Positions 44,484 through 52,396 of a stretch of DNA of 64,000 bases are shown here, one piece after another. Position numbers and translations under genes: made by a program. This DNA is from Paenibacillus_V sp046244365 (GTDB lineage Bacteria; Bacillota; Bacilli; Paenibacillales; NBRC-103111): assembly GCF_046244365.1 (NCBI RefSeq), contig NZ_CP176395.1, forward strand, positions 1,116,001 through 1,180,000, read 5' to 3'. Positions within the stretch are counted from its first letter, which is position 1, and the number at the start of each line of letters is the position of its first letter. The notes under the pieces were generated by a model. That model saw nothing but the letters and a program-made list of their open reading frames with translations. It was not told where the DNA came from and ran no database searches.

Positions 44484-45203
44484 TTATTGATCCTCCCAGG
44501 AGTTGGATTTAAGGAATTTTCTGCAAATGACGTATTTCGAGTTCGATTGCCTGATCAAGCCTTCGGCCTGTATGGCGGTGCGGATATATTCGGGAAGAAA
44601 CTCGTCGTACTTCACCTCGAACACGATGAAATTGTTGTCGTAGGCGTGAATCGTGCTAAGCTCCGGGTTGAAAATATCGACGCTGTTCAGGCCCGTCCTG
44701 AGCTGCTTATCGAAGGTAATGCGGACATTGCCCGCATACGAGATATAGGCTTCGCGAATGTAATCGACGATGACCTTAGGCCGGAGCAGCCTGCTTTTCA
44801 TTTCGCGGTACACCTCGTACAGCAGGGGCTTTTCGGGTACGTTCAGCACCTCGTAGTCGCCCGCCAGTATGGCGTCGGCCATTTCCCTCGTCAGACGTTC
44901 CTTCACCTTGGCGATGTAATCGTTCTTTTTGATTTTTTTCTCCAGATGAATGACTTTGTCCGAAAAGTTGTAAATGCGCATCCGGTATTTTTCACGGTCG
45001 CGGACGCCGCCGAGCTTCTCATGCAGCGCTTTGTTGTCGATATCGTCGAAGTATAGGCTTCGAATATGATAGTCGCCGGCGGCATCCGCATTTCTGTCCC
45101 TCTTAAGCAGGTGTTTCAGCTGCTGGCGGATGATTTGATATTGATGATGGTTCATGTAATATTTCAATTCGTGACGATATTTCACTTTGGGATTTGCGTT
45201 CAT
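44484..45203 (-). CDS. VTC-domain protein (polyphosphate polymerase-like)
   Basis: 239 residues from ATG 45203. Triphosphate-tunnel-type VTC domain: RHELKYYM near the start, IRSLYFDD, RMRIYNF, HLEKKIK, VIVDYIREAY, and the closing FEVKYDEFLP; the paired basic and acidic residues are those that line the tunnel in yeast Vtc4, which makes polyphosphate from ATP. GAGGTG lies 12 bases before this ATG and 6 bases before an in-frame TTG at 45209, which may be the real start. First gene of the VTC, DUF4956, CotH set. Confidence 0.88.
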   Translation of the reverse strand: MNANPKVKYRHELKYYMNHHQYQIIRQQLKHLLKRDRNADAAGDYHIRSLYFDDIDNKALHEKLGGVRDREKYRMRIYNFSDKVIHLEKKIKKNDYIAKVKERLTREMADAILAGDYEVLNVPEKPLLYEVYREMKSRLLRPKVIVDYIREAYISYAGNVRITFDKQLRTGLNSVDIFNPELSTIHAYDNNFIVFEVKYDEFLPEYIRTAIQAEGLIRQSNSKYVICRKFLKSNSWEDQ

Positions 45204-45300
45204 GATCAAGGGGCACACCTCTTTCTCCATGTTCTATCCGCTCGCAGGGACGATGCTCGCGTTCGCTTGTTATTTCAGGCATGCCGGAAGAGCGGCTTGC

Positions 45301-45317
45301 TTTACAATTACTTTACA
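45301..45317. promoter_or_regulatory. PhoP-box-like direct repeat in the VTC/metallophosphoesterase divergent region
   Basis: TTTACA at 45301-45306 and again at 45312-45317, 11 bases apart start to start, as in PhoP boxes of Bacillus (TTAACA-like hexamers with about 5-base spacers). Only two good hexamers are present. Confidence 0.45.
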
Positions 45318-45502
45318 ATAGGTGAATGAACGTACCCTGAGCGGAGGCTGAACGGAAACTGAAAGTTGATCGTATCCGGTAAAATGGAAGATAAACGCTC
45401 CCGGCTGTCGTGAGATGCGGCCAAGACGGATTTTTTTGACTTGAAAGGCGGTTCCCGGTAATCTCGGATGAAAGAGGTTGCGTACGGTAAAGGAGGAGCG
45501 GT

Positions 45503-46729
45503 GTGGGCGGACAAAAAGGAATGTGGATAGTAGGCGGGCTGCTCGTATTGTCGATTGCGGCGTTCGCGGGCGTAGAGCTGCTGAAGTCCAGAGCCGCTTC
45601 GCCGGCAAAGCCGAAAGCTCTGGTGACGACCTTCAAGGGAGATCCCCGGACAAGCAGGGCGTTTACGTGGCATACCGGAAATCCGGAAGCGGCGGCGGTC
45701 GTTCAAGTGGTCAAGGGAGCGGAGAATATCACCTTCGAGGAAAAAATGACGATGACGATAAAAGGGGAGACGACTTCCATCGAAGTCGCCAAGGGCCGGC
45801 GGCAAGGCGTGCATAAAGCGATCGTCACCGACCTTGAGCCCGGAGCCGTTTATACTTACCGGGTAGGGAGCGGGGAAGCGGGCGGCTGGAGCGAACCGGC
45901 TATTTTCATGACGGAGCCGGAGGCCTTGACGGATTTCACCTTCCTGAATGTGACGGATTCGCAAGGCGTGACGGAGAATGATTTTGCTTTGTGGGGGAAG
46001 ACGCTGGATAAAGCTTTTGCGGTTTTTCCGGAGGCTGGTTTTATCGCGCATAACGGGGACTTGACGGAGAACCCGGAGGACGAGTCGGCTTGGGACGCAT
46101 TCTTCGGCAAGGCCGGGCGCTGGCTGTCGCGGTTTCCGCTTATGCCGGTGACGGGTAACCATGACGAGGCGGACAAAAAGGCCGACCGGTTTGTCTCGCA
46201 TTTCAGCCTGCCCGATAACGGAGCCAAAGGCTCGATCAATGGAACAAGCTATTCGTTCGATTACGGCTTGGCTCATTTTGTCGTCCTGAATACGGAATCC
46301 AATGGGAAGGAACAGACGGAATGGCTCCGCAGCGATCTTGCCGGGTCACAGAAGATGTGGAAGATCGCCTTGCTGCACCGCGGGCCTTATGGGGGCAACC
46401 AGGACGAATCGGTGCTCCAGCGCTGGGTGCCGGTATTCGACGAGTTTGGCGTCGATCTGGCGCTGCAGGGACATAACCACGAATATTCGCGGTCGTACCC
46501 GCTTAAGGACGGCCAAATCGTCCGAGAAGGGGAGGGCACCGTGTATGTCGTCACCAATACGTCCGGCCCCAAATTCAATAAGAAGAAGGCCGATCAGTTT
46601 TATCACCGGGTCCATTTTCAGAACGGCAAGCAGATGTTCGCCGGAATCCGGGTGAACGGCAATGCGCTTACCTATCAGGCGTATGACGTAGACGGGAACA
46701 TGCTTGACGCCTTTACGCTGCAGAAGTAA
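45503..46729 (+). CDS. Membrane-anchored metallophosphoesterase (purple-acid-phosphatase-like)
   Basis: 408 residues. N-terminal signal-anchor (7-27), a fibronectin-III-like phosphatase N-domain (about 40-140), then a calcineurin-type catalytic domain with HNGDLTENP near 186, VTGNHDE near 215, a lone His in LLHRGPYGG near 293, and GHNHEYSR near 325. The first metal motif reads VTDSQG instead of the usual D-x-H/D-x-G, a variation seen in this subgroup. GTG start after GGAGGAGC. It acts outside the membrane on phosphate esters; divergent neighbour of a polyphosphate-polymerase-like gene. Confidence 0.9.
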   Translation: MGGQKGMWIVGGLLVLSIAAFAGVELLKSRAASPAKPKALVTTFKGDPRTSRAFTWHTGNPEAAAVVQVVKGAENITFEEKMTMTIKGETTSIEVAKGRRQGVHKAIVTDLEPGAVYTYRVGSGEAGGWSEPAIFMTEPEALTDFTFLNVTDSQGVTENDFALWGKTLDKAFAVFPEAGFIAHNGDLTENPEDESAWDAFFGKAGRWLSRFPLMPVTGNHDEADKKADRFVSHFSLPDNGAKGSINGTSYSFDYGLAHFVVLNTESNGKEQTEWLRSDLAGSQKMWKIALLHRGPYGGNQDESVLQRWVPVFDEFGVDLALQGHNHEYSRSYPLKDGQIVREGEGTVYVVTNTSGPKFNKKKADQFYHRVHFQNGKQMFAGIRVNGNALTYQAYDVDGNMLDAFTLQK

Positions 46730-46745
46730 GCGCTTTGTGCCTGTC

Positions 46746-47645
46746 TTACGTATGCTTGGGTCTCTTAAACTTGGCCGGTGTGATCGGTTCGATATGGATG
46801 TGAACATGCGAGATGTTATGCGACTCCAGTATTCGTTTCTCGATATGCTCCGTAATGTCGTGGCTCTCGCTTACGTTGAGATTGAAGTTTACGCCGATGG
46901 TGGCGTCGACGAGCGTGTTGTTTCCGTGGATACGCGCTTTGACGTCGATCAGCTTCTCGACGCCCGGCGTTTCCCGGATCGTCTGCTTGATCGTTTGCAG
47001 CTCCCCGTCGTCGAAGCCGTCGGTTAGCGCATGCGAGGCGTCGCGGAAAATGCTCCACGCCGTTTTGCAGATGATCGCCCCGACGAGCAGCGCCGTCAAA
47101 GGATCAAGCCACGGCAGTCCGAACTGGGCGCCGACGATGCCGATGAACGCGCCGATGCTGACCAGGGCGTCGGCGCGGTTGTCCTGCGCCGCGGCCGTCA
47201 ATGCGCTGCTGTTAATCTTTTTTGCCAATCTGATGTTGAACCTATAAACAAGGAACATAACGAGCGCGCAAAAAAGCGCGGCCCACGCCGCGAGCATGCC
47301 GGGCGTTTCGAAGGTCCACGAGGTGAACTTAACGACCGCTTGATACAGCACCTGAATGCCGACGGCAATCATGATGAAGGACGCGATCAGCGCCGCCACG
47401 GTTTCCGCCCGGTAATGACCGTAGCGGTGATCCTTGTCGGGCGGCTTGCGCGATATTTTGAGACCGGCCAGCACCGCGATCGAAGCGATGATGTCGGTCG
47501 AATTATTCAAGCCGTCGGCCAGCAGAGCCTCGGAATGGGCCGCATAGCCGATCGCCAGCTTCAGGGCAGACAGGCAAATGTAGACGATGATGCTGAGCCA
47601 GGCGCCCTTTTCTCCCTGTTTGATGTCCTCGTATGTGTTCTCCAT
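46746..47645 (-). CDS. Cation diffusion facilitator (CDF) transporter
   Basis: 299 residues. Six membrane helices with the CDF metal residues in LLADGLNNSTD (TM2) and QDNRADALVS (TM5), the HRYGHYRAE loop, and a C-terminal cytoplasmic domain (ETPGVEKLIDVKARIHGNN, ending HVHIHIEP). It exports divalent metals such as zinc, iron or manganese in exchange for protons. I start at ATG 47645, 9 bases from GTGGGG, rather than GTG 47660. It converges on the metallophosphoesterase gene with a 16-base gap. Confidence 0.93.
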   Translation of the reverse strand: MENTYEDIKQGEKGAWLSIIVYICLSALKLAIGYAAHSEALLADGLNNSTDIIASIAVLAGLKISRKPPDKDHRYGHYRAETVAALIASFIMIAVGIQVLYQAVVKFTSWTFETPGMLAAWAALFCALVMFLVYRFNIRLAKKINSSALTAAAQDNRADALVSIGAFIGIVGAQFGLPWLDPLTALLVGAIICKTAWSIFRDASHALTDGFDDGELQTIKQTIRETPGVEKLIDVKARIHGNNTLVDATIGVNFNLNVSESHDITEHIEKRILESHNISHVHIHIEPITPAKFKRPKHT

Positions 47646-47863
47646 TTCAGCAATCCCCACTCACTTCGCAATGTCAAAACTTATGGTACCCGAAGAAAGT
47701 CGTGTGGGTCTAGAGAAACAGTGTTGTCGCCGCGCTGTAAACTTTGAACGGCCAAAGAATGTTGTACGAGTCCAAGTATGGCCCGGCAGCTTGCGGCTGC
47801 GGAAGACGGGCGGTTGAGCCGCGGCATATCGTTCTATCCGTACGTCTTTTTAGCGCTTACCGG

Positions 47864-48748
47864 CTAAGGAATGTAAGCCTTCTCTTCCAGCAAAAAGCGA
47901 ATCATTTCCTCGTGCACCTTCTCCGGCTGCTCGTGATTGATGCCATGGCCGGCGCTTTTGACGATCCGGTAGGTCAGTCCGTGTACCTGCAGCGCCTGGA
48001 TCGCTTTGGGATAGTTGGACAGCCGGTCGAACTCGCCGATCAGGAACAGCGCTTTTTCCCGTAAAACGGCTAAGTCCGCTTCCGTGAACGGGACGTATTT
48101 ATGAACCATCATGGAGCGGTTGTTAAAATATTTCAGCAAATAGCTCCAGTGAAGCAGGAGCTCGGGGTTGCTTTCGAACGCATCGGAGCCAGGCGCCGTC
48201 AGCTTGCGCAGCAGTCTTCTCGTATTGGCTTCGGTAGGAAAGAGCGCTTCCGGCAAAAAAGCGAGCAGCATCCGTACCGGACTGATCTTGATCCCGCCGG
48301 CCATGCAGACGACGCCCCGCACCTTGTCCGGATGTTTAGCCGTATAGCAGCCGGCCAAATAAGCGCCGTTGGACACTCCCGCTATATGAGCCTTGTCCAG
48401 ACCGAAATAATCCCAAATCGAATCGATCCAAAGAGACTGCTTGAAATGCTTGAAATAAGCCTCGTTCGGCTCGCTTTTACCGGGACCCCCGATCGTATCT
48501 ACGGCAATGACATAGAAATAACGGGCCAGCTCGCGCATATTGTAGATCCACATGAGTGCGGCATTATCGCCGACGCCGTGGAACAGCAGCAGCGGAGGAT
48601 TGTCCGGGTTCCCGCAAACAATGGCATGCGTCATGCCGTAAGGGGTTTCGAAATCAAGCTCTTTTTTGTCTACTCCCCATTGCGCCAGCAAGACGTCGTA
48701 GGAATCGTAAATCAATGCTTTGCCTTCCGCTTTTTTGAACCGCTGCAT
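47864..48748 (-). CDS. Alpha/beta hydrolase
   Basis: 294 residues. Oxyanion motif HGVGDN near 57, nucleophile Ser126 in GVSNGAY, an acid residue in GEFDRLS near 240, and His in SAGHGINHEQP near 270: a complete triad. Cap-domain region near 150-215. Cytosolic esterase or lyase of unknown substrate. It lies 6 bases after the TetR gene in the same transcript, so its expression follows that repressor. Confidence 0.92.
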   Translation of the reverse strand: MQRFKKAEGKALIYDSYDVLLAQWGVDKKELDFETPYGMTHAIVCGNPDNPPLLLFHGVGDNAALMWIYNMRELARYFYVIAVDTIGGPGKSEPNEAYFKHFKQSLWIDSIWDYFGLDKAHIAGVSNGAYLAGCYTAKHPDKVRGVVCMAGGIKISPVRMLLAFLPEALFPTEANTRRLLRKLTAPGSDAFESNPELLLHWSYLLKYFNNRSMMVHKYVPFTEADLAVLREKALFLIGEFDRLSNYPKAIQALQVHGLTYRIVKSAGHGINHEQPEKVHEEMIRFLLEEKAYIP

Positions 48749-48754
48749 GGCCGG

Positions 48755-49378
48755 CTACCTCCTCAAGAAACGAAGCACTAGCTCCGTGGTCGGAAAAGGA
48801 ATGTCTCTTCCGTGCTGCATTCTGGTAATCCCCAAGCCTTGGATAATGGAAAAATAAGCGATGGCCAGCACAAGAGGGTCTTCCTTGACGATTTGCCCCG
48901 CTTCCTGCCCCGCGATCAGGATGGGAATCAGATGCTCGAACGGCTTTTTCATCTTTTGTTCGATAAGCCGCTTCGCTTCCTCGGGAATCGCGTCCGAAGT
49001 GGAGGCTTGCACCACGATGAGCCTCCAGTGCTGCATGGCGATGCTGTCCGGCGATAAGAACGCTTCCGTCAGCCAATGGATTTTATCGTAGGGCGATCCT
49101 TCCAGCTCCGCTGCGTATTGGACGGACCGACCGGCGCCATCTGCCGCCAAATCGACGATTTTGGTGAAAATATCGTCCTTGGACGAAAAATAGTTGTATA
49201 CGAAGCCTTGGCTGAAGCCCGCTTTCTCCGCAATATCCTTGATCTTGGTCCCGGCAAGTCCTTTCTTGGCAAACACCTCCACCGCATGGAGCAGAATTTG
49301 GCGTGTTTTCTTATCCGGAACGGCTTCTTCAAAGCCTTCCATAAACTTGCTTTCCAATCGTTCGCTTTGTGTGGACAT
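48755..49378 (-). CDS. TetR/AcrR-family transcriptional regulator
   Basis: 207 residues. Helix-turn-helix near 40-70 (KIKDIAEKAGFSQGFVYNYFSSKDDIF), helical ligand domain after. An unusually long N-terminal extension of about 22 residues precedes the first helix. It is the first gene of a two-gene unit with the hydrolase. A perfect 26-bp palindrome begins 22 bases before the start, the probable auto-regulatory operator. Confidence 0.93.
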   Translation of the reverse strand: MSTQSERLESKFMEGFEEAVPDKKTRQILLHAVEVFAKKGLAGTKIKDIAEKAGFSQGFVYNYFSSKDDIFTKIVDLAADGAGRSVQYAAELEGSPYDKIHWLTEAFLSPDSIAMQHWRLIVVQASTSDAIPEEAKRLIEQKMKKPFEHLIPILIAGQEAGQIVKEDPLVLAIAYFSIIQGLGITRMQHGRDIPFPTTELVLRFLRR

Positions 49379-49400
49379 AAGGAGCCTCCGTTATGAAGTC

Positions 49401-49426
49401 ATTATGAATGAACGTTCATTCATAAT
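49401..49426. promoter_or_regulatory. Perfect 26-bp palindromic operator
   Basis: Two 13-base arms (ATTATGAATGAAC and its exact complement) meet at 49413/49414. The core AATGAACGTTCATT is a typical TetR-family operator form. Likely bound by the adjacent regulator. Confidence 0.85.
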
Positions 49427-49729
49427 ATAGCGTGGCGGGGTGATTTGGTCAATCCTGGAATTGTGCGAATGTGGCTTTTCGGCAGCACGAATAAGCATCG
49501 TCCCCAACGAACGAACTTACTTGAAGGCAATCGAAGCTTGGAAGGAGCATGCTTATTTGAAGCGGGAGAGACAAGGATGAAAGGAAATTCAGGAGCATTT
49601 CGCAAGCTGCTCGATCGTCAGACCAAAGGATTTGAAGCGGATAGCCGCGCTCGGCGCCAGAGCGTTCATCGGTGAGCCGTAGGGTGCCAAAGCGTAGTGC
49701 TCCTCCGTGGGACGCCAAAGCGTATGACA

Positions 49730-49756
49730 AAAGAGAGGCCTGCTAGGCCTCTCTTT
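49730..49756. terminator. Symmetrical hairpin terminator
   Basis: AAAGAGAGGCC and GGCCTCTCTTT pair perfectly across TGCTA. No gene on either strand lies directly upstream, so its client is unclear. Confidence 0.6.
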
Positions 49757-49845
49757 CGGGGGGGACTGCACTAACTGCTGAAGGGAAGCAGGATGCGCTT
49801 CCGGCTGCCGCAATGCTTTTTACAGCAGGGTGATCTGCTGGGCAG

Positions 49846-49905
49846 CTCTAACTCTGACTCTGACTCTGACTCTGACTCTGACTCTAACTCTAACTCGAAC
49901 TCTGA
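49846..49905. repeat. Hexanucleotide microsatellite (CTCTGA/CTCTAA), ten units
   Basis: Ten consecutive 6-base units: CTCTAA, five CTCTGA, two CTCTAA, CTCGAA, CTCTGA. It lies 9 bases before repeat copy C. Confidence 0.97.
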
Positions 49906-49914
49906 CATTTGTGC

Positions 49915-50100
49915 TAACTGGAAAACCTCCAGTTATTTTGATGTTAAAAGAGGAATATTAGAGGAATAAATGGAAAACCTCCATCTATTTCTTCCCATAT
50001 TCGGTGATTAGGCCATTTCCGTCATATTCAACGGGAGGAATTCCAGTTAGTTTAAAGTCATTGGCTTTTGAGCGGTATTAACTGCATGTTTTACAGTTAG
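49915..50100. repeat. About 187-bp intergenic repeat, copy C
   Basis: Starts TAACTGGAAAACCTCCAGTT and ends TTAACTGCATGTTTTACAGTTA's closing bases at 50100; an inner AATTCCAGTTAGTTTAAAG lies near 50040. Length 186 bp; shares end motifs and internal block order with copies A and B. Confidence 0.75.
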
Positions 50101-50301
50101 CTTCTATGGCAACGGCAATCGTTTAGGCAGCTGCTAGCCAACCCCCTCCGAATCGCCCTCGTGTTCACGCCAGTCAATCCACCGGATGCTCTTTCCGGGC
50201 CACTCGCTCGGTCGCGTTTCCGGGGAGCGCGCTTTGCCGTCCGGCCAGCTCGGGCCAGCGTGTATTCGCTAGGCACCTCCCCGGTATCGCCCTCGCGTTC
50301 A

Positions 50302-50665
50302 CGCGACGTCGCCCTGCGCAAGTATGCGTGCGACTTCGCCGAGCGCCGCCAGCCGCCGGCACGTACCGCCGTCGCCCTGCGCAAGTATGCGCGCGACTTC
50401 GCCGAGCGCCGCCAGCCGCCGGCACGTACCGCCGTCGCCCTGCGCAAGTATGCGCGCGACTTCGCCGAGCGCCGTCAGCCGCCGGCACGTACCGCCGTCG
50501 CCCTGCGCATGTACGCGCGCGACTTCCCCGAGCGCCGCCAGCCGCCGACACGTATCGCCGTCACCCTGCGCATGTATGCGCGCGACGTCCCCGAGCGCCG
50601 CCAGACGCCGGCACGTACCACCGTCGCCCTGTGCATGTACGCACGCGACTTTGCGAGGCCGCCAG
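50302..50665. repeat. 63-bp GC-rich minisatellite
   Basis: CTGCGCAAGTATGCG-type unit starts recur at 50314, 50377, 50440, 50503, 50566 and (degenerate) 50629, always exactly 63 bases apart. The period keeps several reading frames open on both strands. Copies differ by substitutions that change residues in the longest plus-strand frame, so there is no sign of coding constraint. Confidence 0.92.
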
Positions 50666-50730
50666 CCTCCGTCCTGCCCTTGCGCGCCGCCAGCCGCCGG
50701 ACTCCTTCCGCCGCTCCCTGTCTCCTACGG

Positions 50731-52203
50731 TTACTGCGCCACTCCGCCGGCCGCTTCCCGGAGCTCATAGTCCCACCAGAAACGGCTTTTGCCGGTAAAG
50801 AGCTCGGTTACCGTATTGTTCGCCTGCACGAACAAGCGGTGATCGCCCGTCGCGTAAGCGTTGTTCGGGTAAAAGCCGGCGACGGTGTCCTTGATCTTCT
50901 CGTAGGTGCCGTTCTGATGCAGGCGGTAATAGCCGTGGGGCTTGGATTCCCGGTCCTCGCCGATCAAATTGTACGCTTGGGCGATGACGTCGCCGCCGTT
51001 CACATCGAGGCTGGCCAAATATTGCACGCCAAGCACGTCGTTCCACAGACGGACTGTGCCGTCATGGCCCAGCCAGACGATCTTGCCGAACGAGCCGGCA
51101 TTGCTTGCCCTGATTTCCTGAGGCGAATAACTCCATAGCCAGAAGCCCTTTTCCGTTCGGGATACGTTCTGAATGCGCTGATCGAAGCCGTTCACTTGCT
51201 CCGCTTTGCCGTCGCGCACGCGGAACAGCAGGTCGCTGTGCGGTGTGTACGGGCCCGGAATATGCATGAGCGTATAGATTCGGACGGAGACGAGGGTATC
51301 CTTATCCCCAGGGGGGTATACCGACGATTGAATAGCGATATCGTGCCGGCTGTATTCCGGATTGGCGTCATAATAGGCGTTATTTTCGTCAATGATCGGT
51401 TTGAGCGGGAGCAGCTCCAGCCCTTCGAAGGTGAGCGCTCCGTTTTTTTGCTCCGTCTTGCGTGCCTCATCGGGCTTCAGTGCAGAAGCTGTCCCGGCCG
51501 CTTCGCGTTTCTTCCAGATGGCCGCCGTTTCGGCCTTGCCGAGGTATTCCGGCGTCCCGTCCAAATTTTTGGAGATCCGGAAGAGGCCGTTCAGGCCGTT
51601 ATAGCCGGTGGTTACATAGAGCGACGTTTCATCGTCGTACAGGATGCCGCTTAAGTACGGAATCTGCCACGTTTGGATCGAGAAACCGGCTTGATCGTCC
51701 CATGCGGTTTGCCAATTGAACGACTCGACCGCAAAATGCCAAGTCATCGGAAAATAGGTAATATCCCGAAACAGCAGCAGCGGATACGTCTCGGAGGCAT
51801 TGTCGACATATTCGGAACCGACCTGAACCGGGAAAGACGCGACCGTAGCCGAATACCTTCGGTTTAGGCTGTTGTCGCCGCCTTTTTCCATTTCGAGCTT
51901 TGCTTTTTGGCCGAATCCGGGACTAATGTTCAGTCCGGCTTTCTCCGACCAGTCGATGGACAAGCCCATGCCTTGCCCGACATTCCACGTCATCGGGAAG
52001 TACGTAATGTCTTTGTAGACGAGCAGCGGGTATTTTAATTCGCGGCTGTCGATCTTCTGTCCGTCTATCGTTACCGGGAAGCCGGGAATCGTAACGCTTA
52101 CTTGTTTACCGGGCGTTTCCGCGGATGCGGTCGCTCCGAGCATGCTCAGCATGAAGCCGATGGCTAACAGCAGGGAAAGTCCCTTTTTCCATTTGAATAC
52201 CAT
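50731..52203 (-). CDS. Secreted protein with two stalk-like (copper-amine-oxidase-N-like) repeats
   Basis: 490 residues. Signal peptide 1-28 with cleavage near ATASA-E. Two homologous blocks, about 36-95 and 118-176, both containing YPLL-(V/L)-(Y/F)-(K/R)-DITYFPMTW followed by a W..D.AG..I ending; this resembles the stalk domain annotated as copper amine oxidase N-terminal-like in Bacillales. The remaining 310 residues are beta-rich, with a GY-N-GL-NGLFRIS and later GKIVWLGHDGTVRLW stretch, perhaps a propeller. Function unknown; probably a surface protein. Its stop lies 65 bases from the 63-bp minisatellite. Confidence 0.8.
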   Translation of the reverse strand: MVFKWKKGLSLLLAIGFMLSMLGATASAETPGKQVSVTIPGFPVTIDGQKIDSRELKYPLLVYKDITYFPMTWNVGQGMGLSIDWSEKAGLNISPGFGQKAKLEMEKGGDNSLNRRYSATVASFPVQVGSEYVDNASETYPLLLFRDITYFPMTWHFAVESFNWQTAWDDQAGFSIQTWQIPYLSGILYDDETSLYVTTGYNGLNGLFRISKNLDGTPEYLGKAETAAIWKKREAAGTASALKPDEARKTEQKNGALTFEGLELLPLKPIIDENNAYYDANPEYSRHDIAIQSSVYPPGDKDTLVSVRIYTLMHIPGPYTPHSDLLFRVRDGKAEQVNGFDQRIQNVSRTEKGFWLWSYSPQEIRASNAGSFGKIVWLGHDGTVRLWNDVLGVQYLASLDVNGGDVIAQAYNLIGEDRESKPHGYYRLHQNGTYEKIKDTVAGFYPNNAYATGDHRLFVQANNTVTELFTGKSRFWWDYELREAAGGVAQ

Positions 52204-52396
52204 TTACTCATCCTCCATTCGATCCTCCGCAGGGAAGCTATTCTATTAGACATTCGGTATTTCAAAAATGTTGCAAATATGCCTAGGGCAGCCCGGTCGT
52301 CTGCAGCATACGGCCAAACCCCCCTCTCATACATTACTTAAATGACCCGTTCGGTTCCCTTTGTGCGTCCTAAACAAGCGAAAGGAGCATGTCACT

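Larger units (their letters stand above)
49427..50730. other. 1.3-kb repeat-rich spacer without recognisable genes
   Basis: Contains a symmetrical hairpin (49730-49756), a hexanucleotide array, the 187-bp repeat copy C, and a 63-bp minisatellite. Short open frames at 49445-49675 (plus) and 49449-49730 (minus) have no recognisable family and no convincing start context. Long frames across the minisatellite arise from its multiple-of-three period. Confidence 0.7.

Noticed and set aside
49445..49730. Overlapping plus- and minus-strand frames after the TetR operator
   Set aside because: No recognisable domain, no good start context, and the two frames shadow each other.
49846..50665. CRISPR array as an explanation for the repeats
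   Set aside because: Units are contiguous tandem repeats without unique spacers, and no cas genes are present.
50161..51138. Long plus-strand frame (and minus-strand partners) through the 63-bp minisatellite
   Set aside because: The frame is open only because the period is a multiple of three; it then runs antisense through the secreted-protein gene, and unit differences show no coding constraint.
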